A DNA stretch of 64,000 nt from Laccaria trichodermophora (taxonomy: Eukaryota; Basidiomycota; Agaricomycetes; Agaricales; Hydnangiaceae): positions 1,054,001 through 1,118,000 of the forward strand of contig JACTVC010000005.1 in the NCBI GenBank assembly GCA_018417955.1, written 5' to 3'. The position numbers were made by a program, and so were the translations under genes. This document shows positions 36,939 through 49,700 of the stretch, in pieces; position 1 is the stretch's first letter; each line of letters starts with the position of its first letter. The notes beneath the pieces were generated by a model. The model searched no databases. It was not told where the DNA came from and saw only the letters and a program-made list of their open reading frames with translations.

Positions 36939-39488
36939 CGCGAGCAAGGTATGTTGGCTGGCGGCGTCGACTGTGTGTCGGAGATTTTGCGTGCGAAAGG
37001 GAGGGGGAGAACAGAGTGTATTTGATCGAAGTAGTAGACGTGGAAGTCAGAAAAACCTAGAGGGAGTGGAAAATGAGCTTGAGCGCACAAGGATAGCAAA
37101 ACTGGCAGGATCAGAACACGGTAATTCCGCCTGAGAATTTGTAGTCAAAAAAGTGTATAAAGGTTGGGATCACTGTGTAATGGTTCAGCAGAGGGATCAA
37201 AGATATAGAGTACAATGCCCGCTACTTATAAGTAGTGGGTTTTATCCCCCGACGCCACTCAAAGATTCTTGCGACGTCATGTGATCATCACATGACCAAA
37301 CTCTCACCGTCACGTATCGTCCGCTCTCGCGCTGTCGGAGTCAGGGTAACTTTGGGGGTACTTATGACAGCTTTAAGGAATCCTGTTAAATTGGCAGATT
37401 TAAATCGACTTATGTGGGCCGATTTAACGGGATCTCCCGGATCGCAACCGAAAGGGGAAGGTGCACGTGACCACGTGACCTGGCGCGTCGCGTCCTTCTT
37501 CCTCCTTTCCTCCTCCCCCGCCGCTTCGTCCCACCGCTTCGTCCCCTCCCGAAATTTCGCTTCTAGTGCACCATTTTGCATTTATTATATGTAAGAATGC
37601 ATTTTTTCCCCCAGTCCCAGCTTTCCCCTGGGCAAACATGCAGTCCTTGTCTAAAATGGACCACATGCCACATCCTTGATCAGAGCCTGGGCAATGTTGA
37701 ATTCTTGTGAAAGATACAAAACTTGCAGGATATCTTCAATGCATCTGCTGCCACATGTTTACCGCTTTTTTTGCCCTTCAGGAAGATTTTTGGAAGGTGG
37801 TTTGCTGCAAGGACCTGAAAATAAGTCAGAAAAGCACACATAAGTTGGCATAAGTGCTTATGTGTGATGGATTTAGCTTAAATCGAGTTCAATTTAGTGG
37901 ATTTAACGCCCCGTGATGCCAACCAGCTCAATTTAAGGTGCATTTCCATGAGCTGGCCTATCCCTGCACCCGATTTAAGGGTCTTTCGCTGTTTTTGGTT
38001 CAGGGAACTAACCCCTGCTATATCACATCGGCTAATAAATTTTTCTGTCTTGTTATTAGGCCCCTTACATGTAATTCTCATAATGTTGTAGCTAAGGATA
38101 TGTACATGACATGTAGTACATATATGAGTGGCAAAAAAGGACATTCTATCCTACAAAACTACATATGGCCATGAATTTTCGGACATACTTTGTAAATCCC
38201 CCACTTCCTGACGTGTTGTGACGCGCATGGCACATCATTTTCCATCCCAACATGTTGATAAAAACCTGCTCGAGCACACAATCAGCCTCTTGAAGGCGGG
38301 AATGTGATGGGAGCCAAGCTCCATTTGGCATAGTGTTGCCTGTGTTGCCTGGAGAGGTTGGCCGCAGCGAGAGGGGGTTGAGAGAGATGGAGGCGAGAGG
38401 CAAGGCACAGAAGGCAGGTGTAAGCAGTCCCTGGGATGCACAAAGGACCACCTAAGCCAAAAGGCAGAATAACTGAGAAGTTATATTCTCAGCCAGTGCA
38501 TCCTATATATGATACAGTATGGGAACTGTAGTAATCCTGCCATGATTACAGCAGGGTAGGAGAGGTAAAGAGAAGTTAATTTCTCACAGAAAACAGAATC
38601 CGGTGATGGGCGTAATTTATTGAATTTAACATTCACTTGCTTAAATTGAGTGAAATAATTGTACTTAATCAATGCTGAATCAAAAAAAGAAAATTACATG
38701 AGCTGTAGTGGGGGGTTAAGTATGTGAAGAGCCAAATCTCATCCCAATGTTTGAAAAGGTGTGAACTGCTACTGTATGTAGGATCCACTAGGGAAGTGGG
38801 AAAGCCGTTGTAGAACTGGTGAGCAAAGGTGTAAAGACCCAAGGATTGGTTGCAGATTGAAGTAAGCGCTCGGAGACGGAAAACATGACAGTCCAATGTA
38901 GTCCGTGTTCCGACTACCAGGTGCAATCCCACAGAAGTTGTGCTGACGAGATCTGTCTCTCACTCCTAGTATCTCAAGGTTTGACAACTGCCGCCCTTGG
39001 TAAGGCTTTACAGGTCAAACTCGCACAAGTATTAGTGACCTTACCCCAACAACACTGAGACCCCTGACTATACAAACAGGCCATAGTTGATGGTGCCTGC
39101 TGATGAGCCGATACATATGTTGACCCCATCAAACCTGGCCCGGCCACCTATATATTCTTAAGGAGTGGTTCTATGTGCCGGCCGAGGAGCCTAATGATGA
39201 GTTGACCCCACTGAAATTGCCTTGGATTGTGGGTCAGCCGCTCTGTTCCAACATGGATTATGAGTCAGCTGAACAGCTTCTGATCCCTCACAAGGTGGAT
39301 CAGCCCACCAGCCAAAACTTGGCCTGGTCCAATCAGTTGACATACCGAGGTCATGAATCTCATTGTCAGCCTGAGGCCGGCCCAAAACCATTTTCCTCGT
39401 TTTATCCCAACTCCCCTTTGCCATTATTTCCCAAACCTTCTTTCGGCTGGATAATGTCCCAGGTCGGATGTGTCATTCCCTTGCCATA
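36939..39488. other. A+T-rich intergenic region without recognised genes
   Basis: No conserved frame is visible. Features seen: a palindromic stretch CATGTGATCATCACATG at 37279-37295, CACGTGACCACGTGAC near 37464, and several GATTTAA/TTTAAAT motifs between 37390 and 37990. An imperfect duplicated segment around GTTGACCCCA (39119, 39198) lies just before the tRNA-like array. A 104-codon frame at 39175 is proline-rich and matches nothing I know. Confidence 0.4.
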
Positions 39489-39510
39489 ATGACTTGGCTT
39501 AGTGGTCAAC
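39489..39510 (+). repeat. forward-orientation 5' part of a tRNA-like unit
   Basis: TGACTTGGCTTAGTGGT matches the 5' end and A box of the tRNA-like units that follow, but in the opposite orientation and without the B-box half. It marks the left edge of the array. Confidence 0.6.
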
Positions 39511-39589
39511 ACTACAATAATGATTGTCTTCTAACATCACCTTGAGTGGTTACAAAAAAAAAAAAGAGTTTGCTCCATCGGTACTCAAG

Positions 39590-42249
39590 TGACTTCTGGG
39601 ATTCGAACCCAGGGTATACATACATACACTATGTACACCTCCCAGCTCAACCACTAAGCCAAGTCAGCGCTGCAAGAGGAAGTTGGGGAGTATCTTTTAG
39701 CTGACGACCATGTCACTCTAATATAGTTAGTAGTAAGTAAAAGACTGTTCAGGATAGCCAACATGACTTGTTAGGGATTTGAACCCAGGGCATACATAGA
39801 TACAATGCGTACACCTCCCATCTTAACCACTGAGCCAAGCCAAATTGGTCAGGATCTCAAGTCAATGTCGGCCTGCAAGCTCGGCACTTTGTAACTTGGT
39901 TCTCGGCCTAAGATAACTATCAAAAAAATTACCCGTTCTCGGCCTAAGCTGACTAACTCAGCTCTGCAATAAGGGAGCATTGATTAGTAAAATTTAAAAC
40001 GCAAGAAATCATGGGGAAGAATGAACTTGTTTGGGAATTGAACCCAAACTACATAACCTGCCAGCTTAACCACTAAGCCAAGCCAACGTTGAAGATGATG
40101 TCAGTCAGTATCTTTTAGCTGTTGACCATGTAACTGTAGTAGCAGTAAAAAGGACTGAAATAAATTCTGCGCAGTGACTTGTTTGGGTTTTGAACCCAGG
40201 GCATACATAGATACACTACATACACCTGCCATCTTAACTACTAAGCCAAGTCAATGTTACAACAAACTCTTTGTCAGTATCTGAAGTCAATGTTCGACCC
40301 TGCCTGAAAGCTCGGTACTTTGTAACTTGATACTGAGAAGTTACATGGATTCAGTCACTTACCTGGCCTAAAGCAACTTCCCGTTCTCGGTCTAAGACAC
40401 CTAATCCGGGTCTGCAAGCTCGGTAAGAATTGATTAGTAAATTCTAGCCAGTGTTACAAAAATGAAAAAGTTGCGACCATGTTTTGAACGTTGCTGGGTT
40501 GGTGATCGGCTGAGGGCCTTCACTTCTGATTAGCAGCTAGGCTATGCAAGGTCGGCGGACATTTTGAATTCGCCTGGGTTGGCGGTCGGCCGAGAGCCCT
40601 GAACTCTGGTTACCAGGGTCAGCTGGTGAGACCTATTGTAGTCATGGTTAATTTTCAACATGATCCATAAGATATCGGTCAAACTAGCATTGATTAGTAA
40701 ATTTTAACAAAAGAGTTTTGATAGGTGTAACTGACTTCTGGGATTCGAACCCAGGGCATTCAGACACTCTGTACACCTCCCAGCTTAATCACTAAGCTAA
40801 GCCAACATTGGAAGACGACGTCGGTCAGTATCTTTTGGCTGCCGACCATAATAGCAGTAAGTAAAAAATTTGTTTGGGATTTGAACCCAGGGCATACATA
40901 CATATACTACACACACCTCCCAGCTTAACCAATAAGCCAAGCCAAAGGGGAAGAGGATGTCAGTCTGTATCTTTTACCTGCCGACCATGTGACTCTAATA
41001 GCAATAAGTTTTTGAAGATGTCCAAGCAATGACTTGTTTGGGATTTGAACCTGGGCATACTACATACACCTGCCACCTTAACCACTAAGCCAAGCCAATG
41101 TTGCGAAATGTTGGTCAGTATCTCCAGTCAATTCGGAAGACGATGAATTGAACCTGGGCCTGCAAGCTCGGCACTTGGTAACTTTACACGTTCTCGGCCT
41201 AAGATGACTACCAAGACAATCTGCTCGGTACTTTGTAACTTACTACCCGCTCTCGGCACAAGACAACAACCCCTTCTAGGGACCAGATGATGATTTGAAC
41301 CGCTCAGCACTTTGTAACTTACCCGTTCTCGGCCAAAGACAACTAGTTCTCGGCCTAAGAAGACAACTACCTGTTCTAGAAATGTTGGTCACTATCTCCA
41401 GTCAATTCAGTGGACGATGAATTGAACCTGGGCCTGCAAGCTCGGCACTTGGTAACTTTATGCGTTCTCGGCTGAAGATGACTACCAAGACAATCTGCTC
41501 GGTACTTTGTAACTTACCCGCTCTCGGCAAAAGACAACAACCCCTTCTAGGGACCAGATCTTGGAAGACGATGATTTAAACCGCTCGGCACTTTGTAACT
41601 TACCCGTTCTCGGCGTAAGACAACAGGTTCTCGGCCTAAGACAACTACCCGTTCTCGGCCTAACTCTGCAAGCTCGGTAGTTTGTACGAGGGAATGGATG
41701 CCAACCATGTCACTTCTAATAATAGCAGTAAGTAAAAAATAGTGGAGAAGAATGAATGACTTTTTCAGGATTTGAACCCAGGGCATACAGAGATACACTA
41801 AGTACACCTGCCATCTTAACCAATAAGCCAAGTCAATGTCACAACAAACTCTTGGTCAGTATCTCTTAGCTGGCGACTGTATAGCAATGTATGTAAAAAA
41901 TATTCGAAGATGTACAAGCACTGACTTGTTTGGGATTTGAACCCGAGCAGATGCACTACGTATACATGCCACCTTAACCACTAAGCCAAGTCAATCTTAC
42001 AACAAAATGCTGGTCAACAATCATTCTAATAGAAGTAAACGTGTTCGGCATTTGAAGCTGGGGCATACTGAATCAGGGCCTGCAAGGTCGGCACTGACTT
42101 ACTTGTTCGGGGGGTGAACCGAGCCATAAGACAACCGGTGCAAAAATCAAGTATTAAATGTCATGAGAATGACTTGTTTGGGATTTGAACCCAGGGCATA
42201 TATACATAGAGCATGAAGCACCTTCCGCCATAACCACTAGGCCAAGTCA
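39590..42249 (-). repeat. array of ten tRNA-like units with shared spacers
   Basis: Read on the minus strand, each 64-80-bp unit begins TGACTTGGCTTAGTGG (A-box like) and ends GGGTTCAAATCCC or GGGTTCGAATCCC (B box) followed by AAGTCA or CAAGTCA, complementary to the first bases. The T-arm CTGGG-TTCGAAT-CCCAG pairs fully in the best copies. Units: 39590-39666, 39764-39843, 40022-40085, 40175-40253, 40732-40804, 40868-40944, 41030-41097, 41757-41835, 41922-41993, 42170-42249. All ten face the same way. Spacers share GTCAGTATCTTTTAGCTG and AATAGCAGTAAGTAAAAA. No credible anticodon arm can be drawn in the variable middle, so these look like tRNA-derived elements rather than working tRNA genes. Confidence 0.8.
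41104..41680. repeat. 277-bp tandem duplication rich in CTCGGC units
   Basis: Two near-identical blocks start with GAAATGTTGGTCA at 41104 and 41381, each running through GATGAATTGAACCTGGGCC and CCCCTTCTAGGGACCAGAT. Inside each, CTCGGCACTTTGTAACTTA and GTTCTCGGCCTAAGAC recur. The same short units also appear singly near 39880-39960 and 40310-40440, so they are part of the wider array and not a unique insertion. Confidence 0.8.
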
Positions 42250-42411
42250 GTGTTGCAAGATAAATTTGGTCAGGAGATTTCAGTGAGCCTCAACCGGATG
42301 CTTCCAGCCCAGGACACGATTAGAAAGTAGGCCCGAGCATGGGGCTTCAACTTGTGCCTGGGCAGATCCCCATCAATGTCCTTTCAAATTTGCCCAAAAT
42401 CTTTGGAATCT

Positions 42412-42460
42412 GGCATGGTCTAATGGTAGTTGCGTTCTGGGTTCAATCCCCGGCCATGCT
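42412..42460 (+). repeat. tRNA-like sequence lacking the anticodon arm
   Basis: GGCATGG at 42412 pairs with CCATGCT at 42454-42460 (six Watson-Crick pairs and one G-T). Between them are a D-arm-like TAATGGTAG and a good T arm, CTGGG-TTCAATC-CCCGG. Only about seven bases separate the D and T arms, so no anticodon arm fits. It resembles a tRNA gene that lost its middle. It lies 63 bp from the LTR element. Confidence 0.65.
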
Positions 42461-42518
42461 TATCCTGATGACATTTTCAACTTTTTGTGGGGAGTCCTCG
42501 AGGCATCTGCCAGATATT

Positions 42519-42523
42519 CTTAT
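42519..42523. repeat. target-site duplication CTTAT (left)
   Basis: CTTAT directly precedes the left LTR and is repeated directly after the right LTR at 53251-53255, the signature of an integrase-mediated insertion. Confidence 0.9.
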
Positions 42524-42891
42524 TGTGAAACCGTAGGGCGATTCGGGACTTCTTGACGAAGGCGTGAGTGCGAGATGGCGGCGGAGAATATCTGGGGTAC
42601 GCGGGAGAGAGATAGTAAAGTGGTGCCGCGAGGCGACACCATGTGAAGGATATCCTGTGACCCAGGAACTGGGGCGCGGTCACCCGGCGCAGGACTCTTG
42701 TATCCTGGAGGGGAGGCATAAGGCTGCCTAGCCGTATAGAAATGGGGTGACTCCGTCCACATGTAATGTATAATGTGGTTGCAAAGTGAGTATCTTTGTT
42801 GTGAATGCAACGCTATACAGAGTAGGGATAAATACAAGTAAATACGATGATTCTAAGTCACGCATGGAGTATGTACTACCACACCGTTACA
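42524..42891 (-). repeat. LTR, 3' in element orientation
   Basis: A 368-bp LTR reading TGTGAAACC...CGTTACA on plus and TGTAACGG...TTTCACA on minus. It differs from the other LTR at four positions (one in CCAYGTG, two in the GGACTCT/GGATGCT stretch, one in CCYGG). Confidence 0.95.
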
Positions 42892-42906
42892 AAGCCCCCC
42901 CGTGAG
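42892..42906 (-). promoter_or_regulatory. polypurine tract
   Basis: On the minus strand, ACGGGGGGGCTT directly precedes the 3' LTR. It is the expected position of the plus-strand primer of an LTR retroelement; it is G-rich but ends in CTT. Confidence 0.65.
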
Positions 42907-43761
42907 ATTGGAGCATCGTTTCTATAGCGTTGCCCATAAACTTGAGTTTTCGATCTGTCTCTTGCTCCTCTTTTGCTTTCTTGTAACCGACGGACAGGGT
43001 TGCATGGTTGCCCAACGTCTCTCCATAGTTGATCCTTCATTAACATCCATGATTGTGGGTCGTTTGTCATTTTATACGGCTGCATGGGGTCCGTCTCCAT
43101 TGGCTTAGTAATTTTAGGTCGCTCGTCCGGGTCAAATCAGGTAATTCAATCAGCCTGGAAGTTAAGACAGTAGGTCGGGATGGATGGTTCAGTCTATCTG
43201 TTACGATATCTGAAGTTAGTGATGGTAGAGGAGACCAGGAGTAGTTGGCCAGAGGAGAAAGCAGTTTAAGCGGAAGTCTTGTTCTTCGTAAAGTCCTCGT
43301 TAGTAATATGGTCGGTAGTAATGTGATCTTGACTAGAACAAGCAAGGTATATGCTTCCGACTCCGCCACCCAGGCATGAGGGTAGGACTATATAGTGGTA
43401 TTGGCGACCTAGGCTGCAGCGTCATAGTGTCTCCTATATGTGGATCGTATTTTGCATATAGCTTGCAGGATGCTGTGCATGTTACTTTCGCGCTCATGGG
43501 CAGCGAGACATTATGCAGTAACCCCGTAGTTGCGAGAGTGTGAGTAATGGATGCCAGTAGTGGGGTGACTAAGGTTATGTCGCTAGTGGATGAAGGGAGC
43601 CTGAAGGCATGAGTTGATGGGTTATGATAGCGAGAGATAGGAAATCGTTTGGGAGGTGGAGAATAGTGCTCAGATAGAGCTGGTGGTCGGTGACCAGATT
43701 GAGGGGAAGGGCACCCAGCACGATGATGGAGTTCCAGCAGAGACGGGGTATTGGGGGAGTT

Positions 43762-46700
43762 TCAAGGTTGTCGTAGTCCTTGATGTATTGACTTGTGAGT
43801 AGATGGTGACCTGACCATCAGGGCTTTTGGCGCAGATGTGACATCCTTCTGAATTTGTGCAGTATTGAAAGGGCTCAGCCGAGGACAGGTCAGTCGCTCA
43901 TTCTCTTTACGACAGCCTGGGGCGTGTAACCTCGTTCGTCGAGCTTGCTTCGTTAATTCCTTCCTGAACCAGAAACTTCGGCCCAATTCGTCGTTTTCTC
44001 TGAACATTTGCCTCGGGATCAGTTGCAATCCATTTGCTTCAGCAACTACAGCAGCCTGGACAGGCGCGAATTCCCTTGAAACTGGCGTTTTATGGAGCAT
44101 TAAGTTGAGTGGGAAGGGTTCTAAAGAGTTTGTTCTGTCGAAATCATTCATTGACTCATTATAGGGCACTTCTCTGCTAGGCGAAGCTTCATTCATTGCT
44201 ACGTTAGGATTATTTGAGACGGGATGCAGCTCCATGCAGCCTGAAACAGTTTCAGTGGCGCGGTCGATGGGGGTCACTAGAGCAGCGTGCAGGTCGCGCT
44301 TAAGAGGATAGCCCTTGTATTTGTCAAAGCATGAGATACTCTCCTTCAAGTATCGTCGTTTTTGGTGTTCTTCCATCCCATTCGGCCATGTATCTAAATG
44401 GCAATTATCTATTTCTTCTACTTCGACACACCCTTGTCTGCGTCTAAGGCCCTTTTGAACCTTCATTGCCCAACTAACGTTGAGCAGGGATCGCTCACAG
44501 CATAGTAAGGAGTCCTTGCCCTCGGAAGCGGGCACACTCAGGCTAATTCTCTTCCTCCACGAAGTGCTGCATAGCAATTCGGACGAATGGTAGGCATTGC
44601 ATACCTCACAGGGGCGATTCGTCCCGTTGTCCGTTATTTGCTTTATCCGTAACGGTCCATCTGCGCAACTGTCATAGGAGCATCCTGCGTCGTGGGTGCC
44701 AGAGGGGGCATGTATATTGGTGAAACGAATGAACCTAGAGAGATAGACCGGTATAGTCTCATGACACTGTTCTCCTGGGTCTGTCCGATTTAGGGGCAAA
44801 GAGTTCATCTCGATTTGATGATTCATTCTAGTCTCGCTGAATTCATCCTTAACTGCCTTCTCCGAGTCTAGAGGGCTTCTGTGCTTTCCCTCGGCTGCGA
44901 GTGGTCTGGTGTAAACCTCTAGGATTTGACTATCAATGGCGTCTTCCCATCGCCTTGTAGGGTAAGCGGCCTGGTTAGGTACAGCAGTCGCCCTTATGGG
45001 TACACTATTGTTATCCAATGGAGAATTGGTTTCATGTCTGGGTGAACGGTGAACGGTGGCAACGGCCCCCCAAGCGACTAGTTGTTGATTGACCCTTTTA
45101 AGGACTCGCGCCCATTCTAAGGCTGCGTGATTGATGATAAAGGTGTCTCCCTCCCTTTCGTAGTAGATTCCTGCTGATTTAAATGTCCACTTCCCCGAGG
45201 CGATTACTTGACCTATTCGCTCGTTGGTTACATCTGGCATAGCCCCCCATCCGTTTGTTAGATGAATTTCACATCGCTCCTTGGGTAGCTTATCGACTAA
45301 TTGAGGCATTTTGTTAACCACCTCCCATACTCCTTTCGATCTGTTATGGCTAAAGGTTACTTCAAGATCCCTTACTAGTGTAGGCTGGCCTTGTCGTAGT
45401 CTGATTCTTGGGGTCAGGTTCAAGGTGCTTGTATATAATCGGTAGGATTTATTCGCTATTGGGTGTTCTGGTTCGAGATTATTCGCGCGAGCATCCTTGG
45501 TCTGTTCGAGGATAATTATAGAATCCGCGCTCTGCTGTCGTTCCACAACCCCACTTAGGAGGTCAAGCAGGGGAGTTGTGATCATAGAGTAGGGAGAAGC
45601 ATGATTTAGGAAATGAATGGCCGTTTCGAAGGATATCGGTCGCTGGTTCGATGACATAGGATGAGCAAGGGTCGAGGTAGCTTGCACTTCCTCCTTAAGC
45701 GCTAGCCATTCTAATTGCAAGAGTTTTTGTCCTAATAGCAACACGATTGTGTGACTCCTGTAGTCTTTTATGGGACTTGATACTAAGAATAACCCCGACA
45801 CAGCTGCGGCTCCTAACAATTTGTCTGGGCAGATTGAATGTCCTTTCCCGTCTTTTGAATAGATCGTGAAGTCGAACACGGGTGACTGCAGGGATATAAG
45901 ATTGAGTAGCATTCCTTCGATCCACCAAGGTCTTAAGCGGCATCGAAAGACGGTTTTTACTTCAGAGACTTCAGCAGTTTCGAGTCGGATTGACCCTGTT
46001 AGGATATCCAACGAAGATGCTTGGGGTCCCTTCAAAAGCAGTCGACCTGTAGCTTTAAGCTTAGCTGGTTGCGCTTCGTTCGTGGGTTCTGAGGTCGATT
46101 GAATATTAGGTAGCGGCGGGGTTTGAATTCGCGCTTTTACATGTTTTAATCGATCATTCATCTCATAGGCTGCAACATTTCTAGGCCACACTCTAGACGA
46201 TCCTTCTCTAAACTCGGGGAATGTTTCTGGGTTAAGGTCAAGTGGCTCGTCTCTGTTCCGCTCTAGAGGATTCTTCGAAAAGGCTGTGATCTCCAATTCC
46301 CAGGGGAGGCAGCCCTTGATTCGACCATCATGTTCCGGGGCAGCTGCTATCAGATACCCCATAATCTCTAGTGTTCTAGGAACATTTGTCTTCATAGCTT
46401 CTGCAGAATCTGTCGTCTTACTCAAGAGCTCTCCTTCTTGGGGTCTGTCAGTCTCAACATCCATGTCATGTAAATGTCCTTTGTCTCGAGGTTTGTCCGT
46501 AGTAACCTCTGGGTCAGGCAGATACCCAACTACTTCGGGCTTTTTGTCTCGAGGTCTGTCAATCACAACATCCAGGTCATGTAGGCATCCTTCGTCTCGA
46601 GGTTTGTTCATAGTAACACCTGGGTCGTGCGGATACCCAACTGCTTCCCCCCCTAGGACATGCCACGGGAGAAGGCTGGCGACAATGATGGTTAAGGAGG

Positions 46701-49700
46701 AGGCAATCATTATGTCTTGACCCTCCGTGCCTAAGGTAACAGTAGAAGGCCGGATGAGGGCCTCGTTCGAGGTCATGAATTCTGTGTGCTGTTTCGCGCT
46801 ATCCTTAGGTCTTGCGCGTGCTACAGCCTTCCCATGGATGAAGAACCCCGTCGTATACACTGCCGAGATTTCAACTGCTAGATTGCAGTGCCGAGCAGAG
46901 GCGGCGAATATTACGCGCCCGAATAACTCGCGATGCTCAATGATGAACTTAGTGACACTTAGTTTGCTGACGGTTTGAAGATCCTCGACAGGTTCCATCG
47001 TCTTCGCGGAGGTTCGTCCCAAAGCTCTGGAGACTAGGGATAGTCCCTTGCTCTTCCTCCTTTCATAACGCCTAATTCTTTGCCAGTCATGGTGAAATGC
47101 AAGCACTCGATGATAAGTTGCGACCGGTAACACTTTGGTTTGGTCAAAGACTTTGTGCATTTTGACGGTGACTCTATCGCGCTTTATAGCAGCGAACGAT
47201 CCCTCCGGATTATTCTGAGTTGCGCATGTGACCCACATGAACAAGCAACGCCCATCCCTTTCTTCAATTTTGTCGGGATCTAAATCTTCGAGAACCTTAT
47301 GAATAACGTCACGTTTCCTGGAAGGAGGACAATTCCAAAGGACTTGTTTGGAGCGGGCATAGATGCACTCCACACACGGTAGGCTGGAGCGTACATCAGA
47401 ATTGTCTGGTTCAATGGTTGCTCCTTTCCTTGTTCTGTCATGCAGAAATTCCTCTCTAGTCACGGTTGTAGGCCCCCCAGCCCAGAATAATTGGTCGAAG
47501 GGTTTAGCTTCTGTGTTACTAGCGAGGTTCATGTATCTCTCTTTGTCTGCTTCCCTACTACGGGTGTAGGATTCTCTTTCGTCTTTCGAACTGTTAATTT
47601 CTGCATTCATTGCATACGTAGCATGCGAATGATTACTACCGTAGCATAGCGTAGGTCTTTTGTGGTATTCGACCCGCAGCCAGGGAGCTGACAACTCCTT
47701 GTGGATTCGGTTGACTGCTAATCGTATGTCCAATACGGTAAAACCGAAAGCTCCCTTATTGAAGCTGTAAGTTTGGCCTTGAGCACGTTCTCCACTTATG
47801 AAATGGAGTCTAATTCCGGTAATTATAACGTCGCAATGGTAGGTAAGGAAGGCGTGATTCGGAGTTGGTAACGTTTCCCGCCCACGTTGAGCGTAGGAGG
47901 TCCTCAATTTCAGACTTAGTTTGCGCAAATGGGATGCAGCAGGTGCTCTGGGGCGAATGATGATTCTTGCTGGTTTCGGTGATTGCTGCACAGAACAGCT
48001 TTTTGATTCATGAACAGATATAAAATCCGGTACTAGAAGGTCCCCAGTTCTTCCTATACTCTGTCTCCTATTTGCAGCAGGGTCATGCGCAAAGTTCGGC
48101 CTTAAGGTAGGAGCCGGAGGAGACTTCGAGATTATGAACCCTTCCCCTTTCAGTAGACGATGGGACGCCAAAGATTGACACTGCCAGATTCCGAAGGCAG
48201 TCGACTCAGTTTGAAGAGTTGTCCGGTTGGGCTCGATAAGAGTTTCGAAGTCGATTCGGGAGTTGATAAGGAGATGGGAGTGTCGCTTCCTTTGAGCTTG
48301 TTCTCGAGTGTGTCTTCGTTTCTGGATCCTTCCATTAATTCTTTGAAGTTCTGCCCAACATGATACTTGCAGACACTGAATAGAGAACCTAGTAAGGACC
48401 CAATAGTCCTTAATGACTTGACTGCGTAAATAGGCAACAATCCCTATGAAACCTCTGGGGATTGAGCTATAACACTCCTTTCTGGTCAGTAAATTCCTTA
48501 TGAAACATTTCAAAAGTACTGTCGGATAATGTCGTGGCTTGTGGTAGGTAGGTGATAGCTCCGTTTGATCTAAATGAGGGGCCCGTAATTGTCGACTCAG
48601 AGGGGGACGGTCATAATTCGATAAGAAGCGATCCCGTTTTTGTTTGGGAATGTAGTTTGCTAATACTTGTAAGATTCGTTCTATGAATGGGTTTGCCCAC
48701 ACGGCTTTGGGCAATCTATTGCGTTCAGTTCCATTGGAGGTTTCGAGTTTGGTAGAAGAGGTAAGAGTTTCCTCGACTAGGCCTACTGGTCGAGGATGGG
48801 CCTCGCTTTGATCCTCGCTTTTGATCTCTACCTCCCACGGACTGTTTGATTTACTACGTGTAAACTGCGTCGTGGCTACAGACAAAGACAGTTCTAACGC
48901 GAAGGTTTCTCTGGCAGTTCTGTTAGGTCCAGGGTTATTTGCACTCCTAATAACTGTAGGCACTTTGTTCGCGCTTCTGCAAGACGCGTGCATTCCTTTC
49001 GCGCCTATTAAGGCAGCGGGGCAGGAAGACAGTCTTATCAGGATGGAGCAGTCTATTGGGAGCGGACTTGGTAATACTGTACTCGCTAATGGCTCAAGAC
49101 CATCTTCCTTATGGGGTGGACCCTGAGGGTCTACGCCCTCTTTCTTCATCTTAGCTAGTTCTAATTCCATCTCGAGTGGTCGTGTGATTTGATTAGAGAT
49201 CATAGTTGTAAGATGTAGTAGTACGCGGTGAGCCGTATAAGCTTGATCGTAGAGGGATTTCACCAAGACTTGAAGTGTTTGATTCTTCGTTAAAACCATC
49301 TGGGACGCTTCCGAATGCGAGTTTCGTACGACCACGCAAAGGTCATCGGGACTGGAGCATCCTACTAGGTGCTCACTTCGACAGTTTTTTGTTCGTTCCA
49401 GTAGGGTTAGAATGCCAGGTACTGAAGCATCCTTAGCAGCGGTGAAGATAGGAAATTCGGAAGCATGATTCAACGGTGTAGTAACTGGTTCCATCCGGGT
49501 TGGCGGGTTCTTGATGGACCCAGAGCTCCAGAATTCTTCCTTTCCAACTTGGCTGCATGAAGACACTTGGGTTTTGTCATTCAGAACCTTGGATTGAGTA
49601 GCCGCGCTCGAGGCAGCGAGCCAATTGGTGTCAGTAAAGGAAGCTTCCTGGGTAATCTTGACGAGGGTCTTTGTATTGAGGTAGTTCCCATGATTCCAAG

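Noticed and set aside
39640..42000. CRISPR-like array
   Set aside because: Units are 64-80 bp, degenerate, tRNA-like, with conserved spacers, in a eukaryotic genome.
39590..42249. Functional tRNA genes in the array
   Set aside because: T arms and ends pair, but no anticodon stem-loop can be drawn and the middle length varies from unit to unit.
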